A stretch of 64,000 nt of DNA. Source: Aurantimicrobium minutum. Lineage in GTDB: Bacteria; Actinomycetota; Actinomycetes; Actinomycetales; Microbacteriaceae. Numbering within the stretch: position 1 is the first letter of the stretch; every line of letters starts with the position of its first letter. The notes beneath the pieces were generated by a model. The model was not told the DNA's origin. It made no database searches and was given only the letters and a program-made list of their open reading frames with translations. A program made the position numbers and the translations under genes. The DNA is taken from NCBI RefSeq assembly GCF_029893825.1, contig NZ_JARXXV010000002.1, forward strand, positions 20,575 to 84,574, given 5' to 3'. This document shows, one piece after another, positions 48,297-57,717 of the stretch.

Positions 48297-50057
48297 CCTA
48301 CACGTCTTTCACACTTGTTCCTTCGTACGCTGCGAGAAGATCCTGCTGAAGCAGAAGTAACCAGCCACAAGCTGCTTCTTCGCGCCGGATACATCCGCCG
48401 CCAAGCACCAGGAGTCTTTGCCTGGTTGCCCCTGGGTCTTCGCGTGAAAGCAAAGATCGAGAAGATCATTCGTGAAGAGATGACGGCAGCAGGTGCACAG
48501 GAAGTTCACTTCCCTGCGCTGCTTCCCAAGGAGCCTTACGAGGTCACCAACCGCTGGACTGAATACGGCGACGGTATTTTCCGCCTCAAGGACCGTAAGG
48601 ACGCGGACTACCTGCTTGCTCCAACCCACGAAGAGGTCTTCACACTCCTGGTGAAGGATCTCTACAACTCTTACAAAGACTTGCCCGTGTGCTTGTATCA
48701 AATCCAGGACAAGTATCGCGATGAGGCACGTCCTCGCGCAGGTCTCCTCCGTGGACGCGAGTTCACCATGAAGGATGCATACTCCTTCGATATCTCTGAT
48801 GAAGGTCTTGCTGAAAGCTACCAAGCACAGCGTGATGCCTATGAGCGAATCTTCACTCGTCTCGGCCTGAACTACGTCATTGTGAAGGCAGATGCGGGCG
48901 CAATGGGCGGTTCACGCTCAGAAGAGTTCTTGCACCCCACTGAGGTGGGAGAAGACTCCTTCGTGCGCTCTGCCGGTGGGTATACCGCCAACATTGAGGC
49001 ATTTACCACTGTTGTTCCTGCGTCGATCCCCATTGAGGGTCAGCCTGCAGCACGTGTGTTTGATTCGCCCAACACTCCCACCATCGACACTCTTGTTGCT
49101 CACTTGAACGCCACCGAGCCTCGTGAAGATGGCCGTGAGTGGACTGCGGCAGACACCCTCAAGAACGTCGTACTGGCACTGACTCACCTTGATGGCACTC
49201 GTGAGCTGATTTCTATTGGTTTGCCTGGTGACCGCGAGGTTGAACTCGCACGTGTTGAAGTTGCTTTCGCTCCTGCCGGTGTTGAAGCGGCAACCGAGGA
49301 AGACTTCGCCAAGAACCGCGCACTGGTCAAGGGTTACATCGGCCCCTGGTCAGACAAGGGTGCTGTTCTGGGCTCGGAAGGAACATCCAAGATTCGTTAC
49401 TTCGTTGACCCACGAGTTGTTGACGGTAGTGCGTGGGTCACCGGTGCAAACGTTGACCAGAAGCACGTGCTCAATGTCGTCGCAGGTCGTGACTTCGTTG
49501 CAGACGGTGTTGTGGAATGCTCCGATGTTCGTGCAGGCGACCCAGCCCCAGATGGTTCGGGTCCCGTTGAAATTGCGCGTGGTATGGAAATCGGTCACGT
49601 TTTCCAGCTCGGTCGCAAGTACGCAGAAGCTCTGGGGCTGAAGGTTCTCGATGAGAACGGCAAGCTCGTCACCGTCACTATGGGTTCCTATGGCATTGGT
49701 GTCACACGTATCCTTGCTGTCATTGCTGAAACAAACAATGACGATAAGGGACTGATCTGGCCAGCAAATGTTTCTCCCTTCGATATTCACGTCATTGCCA
49801 CCGGCAAGGACGATGAGGTGTTTGAAGCTGCAGAGAAGATTGTTTCTGAGCTAGAAGATGCCCGTTACGAAGTTCTCTACGATGATCGCCCCAAGGTCTC
49901 ACCTGGTGTGAAGTTTGGTGATGCTGAACTCATCGGTGTTCCCACAATTGTGATCGTGGGTAAGGGCCTCGCTGAGGGCGTAGTTGAGCTGTGGGATCGC
50001 CGCACCAACGAGCGCACGAGCGTGCCCGTGGGCGAGATTCTTTCTCACCTGAAGTAG
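48294..50057 (+). CDS. proS: Prolyl-tRNA synthetase
   Basis: A 587-residue class II synthetase of the bacterial type. Motif 2 is [17 protein letters not shown], motif 3 is [13 protein letters not shown], and a domain of about 160 residues lies between them (the INS editing domain, which removes Ala-tRNA-Pro), then the anticodon domain. It starts at GTG 48294, placed by the -10 box. A terminator follows. Confidence 0.97.
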   Translation: MPTRLSHLFLRTLREDPAEAEVTSHKLLLRAGYIRRQAPGVFAWLPLGLRVKAKIEKIIREEMTAAGAQEVHFPALLPKEPYEVTNRWTEYGDGIFRLKDRKDADYLLAPTHEEVFTLLVKDLYNSYKDLPVCLYQIQDKYRDEARPRAGLLRGREFTMKDAYSFDISDEGLAESYQAQRDAYERIFTRLGLNYVIVKADAGAMGGSRSEEFLHPTEVGEDSFVRSAGGYTANIEAFTTVVPASIPIEGQPAARVFDSPNTPTIDTLVAHLNATEPREDGREWTAADTLKNVVLALTHLDGTRELISIGLPGDREVELARVEVAFAPAGVEAATEEDFAKNRALVKGYIGPWSDKGAVLGSEGTSKIRYFVDPRVVDGSAWVTGANVDQKHVLNVVAGRDFVADGVVECSDVRAGDPAPDGSGPVEIARGMEIGHVFQLGRKYAEALGLKVLDENGKLVTVTMGSYGIGVTRILAVIAETNNDDKGLIWPANVSPFDIHVIATGKDDEVFEAAEKIVSELEDARYEVLYDDRPKVSPGVKFGDAELIGVPTIVIVGKGLAEGVVELWDRRTNERTSVPVGEILSHLK

Positions 50058-50071
50058 TTAATTCATTCAAT

Positions 50072-50098
50072 CCTGCGTTGCTTCAGAAGGAACGCAGG
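50072..50098 (+). terminator. Hairpin terminator after proS
   Basis: CCTGCGTT and AACGCAGG pair perfectly around an 11-base loop, followed by TTTCAA. It is 14 bases after the proS stop. Confidence 0.65.
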
Positions 50099-50121
50099 TT
50101 TCAACCTGCCCGAGACTCGGG

Positions 50122-50180
50122 TAGCCTTAGAGTTCTGCGCCGGGAGGCGCATGATTACAGGTGCGAATAGAGGAGGCCCA
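50122..50180 (+). promoter_or_regulatory. nusA promoter and short leader
   Basis: Two overlapping -10 candidates, TAGCCT (50122-50127) and TAGAGT (50128-50133), precede a GCGCC-GGGA-GGCGC hairpin (50137-50150). GAGGAGG then forms a strong ribosome site for GTG 50183. This is the place where rimP is usually found in relatives. Confidence 0.4.
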
Positions 50181-50182
50181 CA

Positions 50183-51274
50183 GTGGACATCGATCTCAGA
50201 GTTCTCAAGCTCATGGAAACCGAAAAAGGTATTCCCTTCGATGAATTGGTAGAAATTATCGAGCAGGCCATCCTCACCGCCTACCAAAAGCACATGATTC
50301 AGTCAGAGCCCACTCGTGGCACTGGTGTGAAGAACCCCAAGAGCCCTACCGGCCTCGGCGGCGGTGCAGGGTCTGTTGACACTGACACTCCTCGTGCACC
50401 TCGCGTTGCTCCAGAGCTCCCTGAAGCACGTGTGGAGCTGGACCGCAAGACCGGCATTGTCACCATCTTTGTTCCTGAGAAGGACGAAGAAGGTGTCGTT
50501 ATTGGTGAAGCCGTTGCTACTCCTGAAGACTTCGGCCGTATTGCTGCATTCGCAGCAAAGCAGGTTATCAACCAGCGTCTGCGCGACATCGCAGACGAAG
50601 CAGTCATCGGAGAGTTCAAGGGTCGCGAAGGCGACATCGTTTCTGGTGTGATTCAGCAGGGTCAAAACCCCAAGATGGTCTTCATCGACCTCGGCACCGT
50701 TGAAGCAGTCATGCCTCCTGAAGAGCAGGTTCCTGGTGAGGACTACTCTCACGGCAAGCGCATTCGTGTCTATGTCACTGCAGTAACCCGCGGAACTAAG
50801 GGCCCTCAGGTTACTGTTTCCAGAACCCACCCGCAGCTGGTGCGCAAACTGTTCACCATGGAAGTTCCTGAAATTCAGAGCGGCCTAGTTGAAATCGTGG
50901 CACTGGCTCGCGAAGCCGGTCACCGCACCAAGATTGCCGTGAAGGCAACTGACCCCGCGATCAACGCTAAGGGTGCCTGCATCGGTGAACTCGGACGTCG
51001 TGTTCGTGCGGTTACTGAAGAGCTCAACGAAGAAAAAATCGACATCGTTGACTACTCAGCAGATCTTCCCACCTTCGTCACCAATGCACTCTCACCTGCC
51101 AAGGTTTCTGAAGCATTCGTGCTTGATGCAGCCACTAAGGCAGTTCGTGCACTGGTTCCCGACTACCAGCTTTCGCTGGCAATCGGTAAGGAAGGCCAGA
51201 ACGCGCGTCTGGCTGCCAAGCTGACCGGTGCCAAGATCGACATCCAGCCCGACTCCGTAATGGACGAAGACTAG
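50183..51274 (+). CDS. nusA: Transcription factor NusA
   Basis: A 363-residue elongation and antitermination factor. An RNA-polymerase-binding N-terminal domain (DIDLRVLKLMETEKGI) is broken by a Gly/Pro-rich insertion near residues 40-75, as in related actinobacteria. It is followed by S1 (GDIVSGVIQQGQNPKMVF), KH1 (PEIQSGLVEIVALAREAG with GACIGELGRRV) and KH2 (LSLAIGKEGQNARLAAKLTG). There are no C-terminal acidic repeats. It leads nusA-ylxR-infB-rbfA. Confidence 0.97.
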   Translation: MDIDLRVLKLMETEKGIPFDELVEIIEQAILTAYQKHMIQSEPTRGTGVKNPKSPTGLGGGAGSVDTDTPRAPRVAPELPEARVELDRKTGIVTIFVPEKDEEGVVIGEAVATPEDFGRIAAFAAKQVINQRLRDIADEAVIGEFKGREGDIVSGVIQQGQNPKMVFIDLGTVEAVMPPEEQVPGEDYSHGKRIRVYVTAVTRGTKGPQVTVSRTHPQLVRKLFTMEVPEIQSGLVEIVALAREAGHRTKIAVKATDPAINAKGACIGELGRRVRAVTEELNEEKIDIVDYSADLPTFVTNALSPAKVSEAFVLDAATKAVRALVPDYQLSLAIGKEGQNARLAAKLTGAKIDIQPDSVMDED

Positions 51275-51321
51275 GCAGCACCGCACGGCGGGGACCCCCG
51301 CCACAGCGTTGCTGGGGTATC

Positions 51322-51564
51322 ATGGAACCTGTAAGAACGTGCATCGGTTGCCGTCAGCGCTCAGATAAGTCCGCTTTGTTGCGAGTTATCGAGGTTGATG
51401 GCCGTGTTGAACCAGATATTTCCGGTTCTGCTCCAGGTCGAGGCGCGTGGCTACACCCCACACCAGAGTGTTGCAACGAAGCAGTGAAGCGCCGGGCATT
51501 TGGCCGGGCACTTCGCGCAGAAATTACTAACACTGACACCATCACACAAAGGCTGAACGGCTAA
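51322..51564 (+). CDS. ylxR: YlxR/RnpM family protein
   Basis: An 80-residue YlxR protein. RTCIGCRQR at residues 5-13 and GRGAWLHPTPECC are the two family marks. In B. subtilis the homologue RnpM binds the RNase P RNA and lowers its activity. It is conserved between nusA and infB. ATG 51322 is the only start in keeping with family length; the GTG-poor gap to nusA is 47 bases. Confidence 0.9.
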   Translation: MEPVRTCIGCRQRSDKSALLRVIEVDGRVEPDISGSAPGRGAWLHPTPECCNEAVKRRAFGRALRAEITNTDTITQRLNG

Positions 51565-51618
51565 TGGACAACTAATGAGCGGCTCGAAATGAGTTCCGTC
51601 CGTAAGTAATGGTCTGGT

Positions 51619-51651
51619 CCTGTTTTATCAGGGCTCAGGCCCTAAGACAGG
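51619..51651 (+). promoter_or_regulatory. Hairpin that may cover the infB ribosome site
   Basis: AGGGC-TCAG-GCCCT (51630-51643) is enclosed by CCTGT (51619-51623) and ACAGG (51647-51651). The latter includes part of the AGGAG ribosome site for GTG 51658, so folding would hinder initiation of IF2. Confidence 0.4.
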
Positions 51652-51657
51652 AGAATT

Positions 51658-54381
51658 GTGGCTGCCAAACCACGCGTACACGAAGTTGCTGCCGAATACG
51701 GCATCGACAGCAAGCTTGCTCTAGCCAAGCTGAAAGATCTCGGTGAGTTCGTTAAGGGACCATCGTCAACCATTGAGCCTCCCGTAGCGCGCAAGCTGCG
51801 TAATGCTCTTGAAGCAGAAGGCATGAAGCCTGTTCCTGCTGGAGAGGCAGCACCTGCTGCGAAGGCTCCTGCTAAGGCTGCTCCCAAGGCTGAGGCACCT
51901 GCAGAAGCACCAGCTCCTGCTGCACCAACCCCAGGACCTGCAGCACCCAAGGCAGAAGAGAAGCCAGCACCAGCTGCTGATGCCCCTGCTGCGCCTGCAG
52001 CCTCAGAGGGTGACGCTCCAGCATCTAAGCCTGCCGGTGGCGCTCGTCCCGGTAACAACCCCTTCGCTTCTGCTCAGGGCATGGGTACTCGTCCCGCGGG
52101 TGCTCCACGTCCAGGTAACAACCCCTTCGCTTCTGCTCAGGGCATGGGTACTCGCCCCGCTGGTTCCCCCAGCCCAGGCAGCATTCCTCGTCCTATGGCC
52201 CCACGCCCCGGTGGCATGCCCCGACCCGGCGGTGCCGGTGGTGCAGGTCGTCCCGGTGGCGCTGGCCGTCCCGGTGGCGCAGGTGCAGGTTTCCAGCGTC
52301 CAGGTGGTGCCGGTGGCGGTTTCCGCGCTGGTGGTGCCGGTGGTGCAGGTGCACCCGGTGGTGCTGGAGCTCCAGCACGTCCCGGATTTGGCCCTAATCG
52401 TCCACCAGCAGGTGGCGGTGGCGGTCGTGGCCGTGGTCCCGGCGGTGGAACCGCTGGTGCGTTCGGTCGTGGCGGCGGAAAGTCCAAGGCACGTAAGTCG
52501 AAGCGGACGAAGAGAGCAGAGTTCGAACTCCGCGAGGCACCATCGCTTGGTGGCGTAAGTGTTCCTCGTGGTGACGGAAGCACTGTAATTCGTCTGCGCC
52601 GTGGTGCATCACTTGCTGACTTCGCTGACAAGATCAATGCAACCCCAGCCAACTTGGTAACCGTTCTGTTCCACCTTGGTGAAATGGCAACCGCTACCGA
52701 GTCGATTGACGAAGCAACCTTCGAAATCCTTGGTGAAGAACTGGGCTTCAAGATCCAGATTGTTTCACCTGAGGAAGAAGACAAGGAACTGCTCGACGCC
52801 TTCAACATCGACCTCGAGCAGGAGCTTGAGGACGAGACCGATGAAGACCTCGAAATTCGTCCACCAGTTGTCACTGTGATGGGTCACGTTGACCACGGTA
52901 AGACTCGACTGCTCGATGCCATCCGCAAGACCAACGTCATCGCGGGTGAAGCTGGTGGTATCACCCAGCACATCGGTGCCTACCAGGTTCACGCGAACCA
53001 CGATGGTGTTGACCGTCTGATTACCTTCATCGACACCCCCGGTCACGAGGCGTTCACCGCCATGCGTGCCCGTGGCGCTCAGGTCACTGACATCGCAATC
53101 CTGGTTGTTGCTGCAGATGACGGCATCATGCCTCAGACCATTGAGGCCTTGAACCACGCACAGGCAGCAAATGTGCCTATCGTGGTTGCTGTCAACAAGG
53201 TGGACAAGCCAGATGCGAATCCTGCGAAGGTTCGCCAGCAGCTCACTGAGTACAACTTGGTTGCCGAAGAATACGGTGGAGACGTCATGTTCGTAGACGT
53301 ATCTGCACTCTCTGGCATGGGTGTGACCGAACTTCTGGATGCTGTTCTGCTCACCGCAGACGCAGGTCTGGATCTGCGCGCTAACCCCAACAAGGATGCA
53401 CGCGGTATTGCGATTGAAGCTCGACTGGACAAGGGACGCGGTGCTGTTGCTACCGTTCTCATCGAGTCTGGAACTCTGCGCGTTGGTGACGCCATTGTTG
53501 CGGGCACTGCCTACGGTCGTGTTCGTGCGATGGTCGATGAAAACGGTGTGGCTGTTGAAGCAGCTACTCCTTCTCGTCCCGTTCAGGTTCAGGGTCTGTC
53601 TTCCGTGCCTCGAGCCGGTGACACCTTCCTGGTGACCGAGGATGACCGTACTGCTCGTCAGATCGCAGAGAAGCGTGAAGCTGCAGAGCGTAACGCTCAA
53701 CTGGCTAAGGCTCGCAAGCGCATCTCGCTCGAAGACTTCACCAAGGCTCTCGAGGATGGCAAGGTTGAATCCCTCAACCTCATCATCAAGGGTGACGTTT
53801 CTGGTGCTGTTGAAGCACTCGAAGAGTCTCTGCTCAAGATCGAGGTTGATGACAGCGTTCAGCTGCGCATCATCCACCGTGGTGTTGGTGCCGTCACCGA
53901 GAGCGATGTTAACCTCGCAACCGTGGACAACGCCGTCATCATCGGCTTCAACGTTCGACCCGACACCAAGGCACGTGAGCGTGCCATGCGTGAGGGTGTT
54001 GACATCCGCTTCTACTCGGTCATCTACTCGGCACTCGAGGACATTGAGAACTCCCTCAAGGGCATGCTCAAGCCTGAGTTCGAAGAGGTTCAGTCTGGTG
54101 TTGCAGAGATTCGCGAAATCTTCCGCTCCAGCAAGTTCGGCAACATTGCCGGATGTATTGTCCGCAGCGGAACGATTACTCGTAACTCCAAGGCACGCGT
54201 TATCCGTGAAGGTATCGTTATCGCCGATGGCCTGGCCATCGAGTCGCTGCGTCGTTTCAAGGATGACGCCACCGAAGTTCGTACCGACTTCGAATGTGGT
54301 ATCGGTTTGGGTAAGTACAACGACATCCAGATCGGCGATGAGATCGAGACCATCGAACTCAAGGAAAAGCCCCGCGTCTAG
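51658..54381 (+). CDS. infB: Translation initiation factor IF-2
   Basis: A 907-residue GTPase that places fMet-tRNA on the 30S subunit. It begins with an IF2-N helix bundle ([20 protein letters not shown]), then about 230 residues of Ala/Pro and Gly/Arg low complexity, including a 21-residue tandem repeat. The G domain has P-loop [10 protein letters not shown] (about residue 410), DTPGHEAF and NKVDKPD; the C-terminal fMet-tRNA domains follow ([12 protein letters not shown] end). The start is GTG 51658, with AGGAG before it. Confidence 0.98.
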   Translation: MAAKPRVHEVAAEYGIDSKLALAKLKDLGEFVKGPSSTIEPPVARKLRNALEAEGMKPVPAGEAAPAAKAPAKAAPKAEAPAEAPAPAAPTPGPAAPKAEEKPAPAADAPAAPAASEGDAPASKPAGGARPGNNPFASAQGMGTRPAGAPRPGNNPFASAQGMGTRPAGSPSPGSIPRPMAPRPGGMPRPGGAGGAGRPGGAGRPGGAGAGFQRPGGAGGGFRAGGAGGAGAPGGAGAPARPGFGPNRPPAGGGGGRGRGPGGGTAGAFGRGGGKSKARKSKRTKRAEFELREAPSLGGVSVPRGDGSTVIRLRRGASLADFADKINATPANLVTVLFHLGEMATATESIDEATFEILGEELGFKIQIVSPEEEDKELLDAFNIDLEQELEDETDEDLEIRPPVVTVMGHVDHGKTRLLDAIRKTNVIAGEAGGITQHIGAYQVHANHDGVDRLITFIDTPGHEAFTAMRARGAQVTDIAILVVAADDGIMPQTIEALNHAQAANVPIVVAVNKVDKPDANPAKVRQQLTEYNLVAEEYGGDVMFVDVSALSGMGVTELLDAVLLTADAGLDLRANPNKDARGIAIEARLDKGRGAVATVLIESGTLRVGDAIVAGTAYGRVRAMVDENGVAVEAATPSRPVQVQGLSSVPRAGDTFLVTEDDRTARQIAEKREAAERNAQLAKARKRISLEDFTKALEDGKVESLNLIIKGDVSGAVEALEESLLKIEVDDSVQLRIIHRGVGAVTESDVNLATVDNAVIIGFNVRPDTKARERAMREGVDIRFYSVIYSALEDIENSLKGMLKPEFEEVQSGVAEIREIFRSSKFGNIAGCIVRSGTITRNSKARVIREGIVIADGLAIESLRRFKDDATEVRTDFECGIGLGKYNDIQIGDEIETIELKEKPRV
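52051..52165 (+). repeat. 63-bp tandem repeat inside infB
   Basis: The unit beginning GGTAACAACCCCTTCGC at 52051 starts again at 52114, with nearly identical sequence for about 50 bases. It encodes two copies of a 21-residue unit with [15 protein letters not shown]. It keeps the frame and lies in the disordered linker between the N-terminal and GTPase domains. Confidence 0.85.
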
Positions 54382-54388
54382 TGCGCAT

Positions 54389-54425
54389 GAGGGGCCTAGG
54401 CTGACAAGATTCAGCTAGGCCCCTC
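54389..54425 (+). terminator. Strong hairpin after infB
   Basis: GAGGGGCCTAG pairs with CTAGGCCCCTC, then CTGA with TCAG after a one-base bulge, with a six-base loop. TTCACTTTC follows. rbfA lies 25 bases on, so termination may be partial. Confidence 0.75.
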
Positions 54426-54449
54426 TTCACTTTCAGGTAAGGGAACATC

Positions 54450-54890
54450 ATGGTTGATCACGCGAGAGCTCGTAAGCTCGGTGAACTCATTAAGGTCATC
54501 GTTGCCCAGGCATTGGAACGTGGCGTCATCAAGGACACTCGTTTAGGGTTCGTCACGATTACGGACGTACGCATGACCGGTGACCTCCAGCATGCTTCAA
54601 TCTTCTACACCGTCTACGGAACAGATGAAGAGCGTGAAGAGACTGCTGCAGCCTTGAAGGCAAACACGGGTCGTATTCGTGGCGAGGTTGGCCGCGGGCT
54701 GACCGTGCGCCTGACTCCCACCATCGAATTCATCCTTGATGCGTTGCCCGATACTGCCAAGTCCATCGACGACTTGCTTGCCAAGGCACACGCTCAAGAC
54801 GAAGAGGTCGAAGCGCTCGCGAAGAAGGCGAAATACGCAGGGGATGAAGATCCTTATGTGAAGCCTCGCGAACACCACGACGAAGATTAA
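54450..54890 (+). CDS. rbfA: Ribosome-binding factor A
   Basis: A 146-residue KH-type protein needed for 16S rRNA 5'-end maturation and cold adaptation of the 30S subunit. The core includes VDHARARKLGELIKVIVAQ at the N-terminus, LGFVTITDVRMTGDLQHASIFYT and LRLTPTIEF-like VRLTPTIEFILD. It has a charged, acidic C-terminal tail. It ends the nusA-infB row; truB does not follow directly. Confidence 0.95.
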   Translation: MVDHARARKLGELIKVIVAQALERGVIKDTRLGFVTITDVRMTGDLQHASIFYTVYGTDEEREETAAALKANTGRIRGEVGRGLTVRLTPTIEFILDALPDTAKSIDDLLAKAHAQDEEVEALAKKAKYAGDEDPYVKPREHHDED

Positions 54891-54892
54891 CA

Positions 54893-54926
54893 AGTAAAGG
54901 CCCAGAATCATCTGGGCCTTTACTTA
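54893..54926. terminator. Perfect bidirectional terminator
   Basis: A 15-pair perfect stem (54893-54907 with 54912-54926) with loop ATCA and runs of A and T at the feet. It separates rbfA from the converging 2TM gene and should work in both directions. Confidence 0.9.
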
Positions 54927-54936
54927 TTCAATCCTG

Positions 54937-55212
54937 CTATTTCTTGCCTTTGAGCTTTTCAACCTCAGCGTCAATATCGCTGTCAGTAATGACGGTGGGT
55001 GCCTTGCCATAAGCCTCGATGCCTGAGAACAGTGCACCGATACCCATTCCGAAGATCACCCAAATAGGCCAGAAGTATTCGGTGGGGGAGGTAATCAGCC
55101 AGATTGCTGAACACAGTACTGAAACACCCAGCCAGGTCCACAGGTAGCGCTTGAACTCGGCCTGCTTCTTCAGGCGCTTCTTGGCAACGTCACGTAATTC
55201 TTGATCACTCAT
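54937..55212 (-). CDS. Small 2TM-domain protein
   Basis: A 91-residue protein of unknown role with the 2TM layout. A basic N-terminal helix (RLKKQAEFKRYLWTWL) leads into two membrane helices (VLCSAIWLITS and WPIWVIFGMGIGALFSGIEAY), then a charged tail ending KLKGKK. ATG 55212 is clear. It is nine bases downstream of mutY on the same strand and perhaps cotranscribed. Such domains also occur beside transcription regulators, but none is here. Confidence 0.65.
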   Translation of the reverse strand: MSDQELRDVAKKRLKKQAEFKRYLWTWLGVSVLCSAIWLITSPTEYFWPIWVIFGMGIGALFSGIEAYGKAPTVITDSDIDAEVEKLKGKK

Positions 55213-55221
55213 GGGTTCACT

Positions 55222-56082
55222 CTACGCCGGGAGTTGGTAACTGTCATCAGAAACAAGCTCTATGAGGCCATCTTTGAGGAGGCCAGAAATTGCGCGTCCC
55301 AGTTGCGCAGCATCGTGCCAATGTGCTGAGAGCTCATCTGTAGTAACTACCCGGTGGCTTTCTCGCAGAACTTTCATCACGGCACCACGTGCCTGACGGT
55401 CACTTCCTTCGTATTTTTTCTGAATAGTTTTCTTAGGCCCCACGTGTTCGGGGTAGCCCGCGTTCTTCCAGGCGCAGGTTCTGGCGATGGGGCATGCCTG
55501 GCACAGTGGATTGCGTGCCGTGCAGATGAGTGCACCGAGTTCCATCATCCCTGCGTTGAATACGGGGGAAAGTTCAGGCGACGGAAGAAGTGCAGTCATC
55601 GCTTCCAAGTCACGCGTTGTTGAGGGCGGACCCTGATCGGCATTGCCTTGGTTGTGGCGTGCAATGACCCGGCGAATGTTCGTATCCACCACGGGCTCGT
55701 GGGCGCCATAGGCAAAGACAGCGATGGCGCGGGCGGTGTAGGGACCAATCCCTGGAAGGGTGAGTAATTCCTCAACATTGTGGGGCACCTCGCCGTTGTA
55801 TTTCTCCACGATGGTCACGGCGCAGGCGTGCAGCCAGAGTGCCCTGCGGGGATAGCCCAGGTTTGCCCACGCTCGCACAGCATCACCAGAGGGTGATGCC
55901 GCGAGCGCTGCTGGGGTGGGCCAGCGGGTCAGGAATTCTTCTAACTTGGGGATGACACGTGCAACAGGTGTTTGTTGCAGCATGAATTCAGAGACAAGTG
56001 AACCCCACGGGGTGAAGTCTGGTTGTCGCCAGGGGAGATCCCTCCCCTCGACTTCAAACCAGTCAATAATCTCTTGTTGCAC
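55222..56082 (-). CDS. mutY: A/G-specific adenine glycosylase, short form
   Basis: A 286-residue base-excision repair enzyme that removes adenine opposite 8-oxoguanine. The catalytic Glu32 is in SEFMLQQT, the helix-hairpin-helix is LPGIGPYTARAIA, Asp133 is in VVDTNIRRV, and the [4Fe-4S] cysteines are spaced C-x6-C-x2-C-x5-C (CTARNPLCQACPIARTC). The MutT-like C-terminal domain of E. coli MutY is missing; a short winged-helix-like end stands in its place. GTG 56082 is preceded by TACGCT at seven bases. Confidence 0.93.
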   Translation of the reverse strand: MQQEIIDWFEVEGRDLPWRQPDFTPWGSLVSEFMLQQTPVARVIPKLEEFLTRWPTPAALAASPSGDAVRAWANLGYPRRALWLHACAVTIVEKYNGEVPHNVEELLTLPGIGPYTARAIAVFAYGAHEPVVDTNIRRVIARHNQGNADQGPPSTTRDLEAMTALLPSPELSPVFNAGMMELGALICTARNPLCQACPIARTCAWKNAGYPEHVGPKKTIQKKYEGSDRQARGAVMKVLRESHRVVTTDELSAHWHDAAQLGRAISGLLKDGLIELVSDDSYQLPA

Positions 56083-56095
56083 GCGCTCCAGCGTA
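56080..56095 (-). promoter_or_regulatory. Leaderless -10 box of mutY
   Basis: On the minus strand TACGCT (56095-56090) stands seven bases before GTG 56082. It is a weaker match than the other boxes. Confidence 0.35.
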
Positions 56096-56100
56096 AAGGG

Positions 56101-56976
56101 TTATGAAGTTGAACTCATCTTTTTGAGTGACATCAATGCCGCCAGCCACAGTGGAACTATGGCAAACAGGGCAACACAGACCATCGCCACGGCGATATCT
56201 ACATCTGCTTGGCTAAAGGCAGAGCCTTGAATGAGGGGCGTCAGTGCAATAGTGAAGGGGAACGTGCCATAAAGCAAGACTCCTTGTAACCAGAAACCTC
56301 GAGGTTTCACCTCGGAAATCTTTGCCAAAGCTTTCTTTGAGTTCAACAGGGCTTGAACCACCAGTAAGAAGGCAAGGGTTTCGAAGAACCAACCAAAGAA
56401 GTTGTGCAGCGGAATTCCGAAGTAGGGGCCGCCATCGCGCCAAATCCATTGCCCCAGCACGGTTGCGTGCCAGGGGTCGCTGGCAAGATCCAGCAGTGTC
56501 ATGCCAAATGCTGCCATTGCTGAGACGGCTGCAAGCCACCATCCGCGTGCAGCGGTTGTGAGTACACCACCTATAGACCGTGCAATCATGAGCGATGCAT
56601 AAGCCATAGCAAAGTATTGCAGCTGAATCAGCGGGGGTACGCCCAAAAGGAGGGGGCCAAGGGGGCCGTCCGGGTAGTAATAGTTCCCAAAGACCAAACC
56701 GGTTGCGACCCCGAGTGCTTCACCAGTGAAACTGATCACTACGACAGCGAGGAAAGATAACCATGCCGTTCTAGCTCCTGCCCAGCGGATGAAATGCCAC
56801 ATCGAGAAGGTGACCGGGACAAGTCCTATCAGCAGTGTGATGCTGCCAGGTGTGCCTGCAGGAACAAACGCTGCACCAAACGAGATTGCCAGCAGAATCC
56901 ATAGACCAACTGAAGTCTTGAGGGTAGTTGAGTTAAACAAGAGTTCTCCCTGAGGGGTGAAGTGAAGTTGTCTCAC
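56101..56976 (-). CDS. cruF: CruF-type carotenoid 1,2-hydratase-like membrane protein
   Basis: About 291 residues with seven or eight hydrophobic segments. TGLVFGNYYYPDGPLGP, the following VPPLIQLQYFAMAY, and IWRDGGPYFGIPLHNFFGWF are typical of the CruF/bisanhydrobacterioruberin hydratase family, which adds water to the ends of C40 or C50 carotenoids. GTG 56976 opens the frame, but TTG 56940, five bases after GGGAG, is an equally good start and would remove 12 residues. No other carotenoid gene is here. It is 13 bases downstream of the VIT-type transporter gene. Confidence 0.75.
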   Translation of the reverse strand: MRQLHFTPQGELLFNSTTLKTSVGLWILLAISFGAAFVPAGTPGSITLLIGLVPVTFSMWHFIRWAGARTAWLSFLAVVVISFTGEALGVATGLVFGNYYYPDGPLGPLLLGVPPLIQLQYFAMAYASLMIARSIGGVLTTAARGWWLAAVSAMAAFGMTLLDLASDPWHATVLGQWIWRDGGPYFGIPLHNFFGWFFETLAFLLVVQALLNSKKALAKISEVKPRGFWLQGVLLYGTFPFTIALTPLIQGSAFSQADVDIAVAMVCVALFAIVPLWLAALMSLKKMSSTS

Positions 56977-56989
56977 TCTATGACGGAAA

Positions 56990-57715
56990 TTACGCTCCGC
57001 CTACACCCAACAATGAACCCACGAGATAAGTTGCTGTGACAGCGATAGCACCGAAAAGCAGTTGACGAAGCGCGCTCTTCCACCACGACTTACGAGTGAA
57101 ACGTGCGGCAATTCCGCCAGCCACGAGCAAGCCCACACCGCCCACGCCAAGACCCAGAGCCAGTGATTCAAATCCCAGCGCATAGGGGATGAGTGGGATG
57201 AAAGCGCCTGTTGCAAACATGGCGAAGGAAGACATTGCTGCAATCCAGGGTGAGGGTTTGGAATCGGGGTCAACCCCCAGCTCCTGTGCAATGTGGATGC
57301 GGGCTGCTTGTTCCTTGTTTTGGTGAACCTCAGCAGCAGCAAAACGAGCAGTTTTTTCTGCCATGCCCATCTCGATGAAATTGAGAACGAGTTCGTTTTC
57401 TTCACCTTCAGGGTTACGAGCGTGCGCCTGACGCTCAATTTCGAGCTCAGAATCTACCTGCTCATTCGAAGTCTTCACGGAGGCGTATTCACCAAGCGCC
57501 ATCGAGAATGCACCAGCAACAAGCCCTGCAGCACCAGTGAGAACCACCGTTTGTGCATTGGCTCCTGCGGCACCGATGCCGGCGATCAGAGCAATGTTGG
57601 AGACCAGACCATCCATTGCGCCGAAGACAGAGGCGCGAAGCCAGCCACCAGCTAGATCTGGGTGGGAGTGGTCGTATTCGTGGGGATCAGCACCCTTGAG
57701 AGTGGTTGAAATCAT
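56990..57715 (-). CDS. VIT1/CCC1-family iron or manganese transporter
   Basis: A 241-residue protein of the VIT1/CCC1 family. WLRASVFGAMDGLVSNIALIAG and GAFSMALGEYASVKTSNEQ are the first two conserved helices, then a cytoplasmic Glu-rich metal-binding section (residues about 85-140, with EGEENELVLNFIEMGM), and three further helices. Relatives carry Fe2+ or Mn2+ out of the cytosol. ATG 57715 lies two bases after the stop of the small gene upstream. Confidence 0.88.
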   Translation of the reverse strand: MISTTLKGADPHEYDHSHPDLAGGWLRASVFGAMDGLVSNIALIAGIGAAGANAQTVVLTGAAGLVAGAFSMALGEYASVKTSNEQVDSELEIERQAHARNPEGEENELVLNFIEMGMAEKTARFAAAEVHQNKEQAARIHIAQELGVDPDSKPSPWIAAMSSFAMFATGAFIPLIPYALGFESLALGLGVGGVGLLVAGGIAARFTRKSWWKSALRQLLFGAIAVTATYLVGSLLGVGGA

Positions 57716-57717
57716 GG

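Noticed and set aside
52051..52165. Tandem repeat considered as a CRISPR-like array
   Set aside because: Only two head-to-tail units without spacers, in frame within infB and translated as a linker.
52765..53877. 370-residue antisense ORF under infB
   Set aside because: It mirrors the codon bias of infB on the opposite strand, has a composition unlike a real protein and no start signals.
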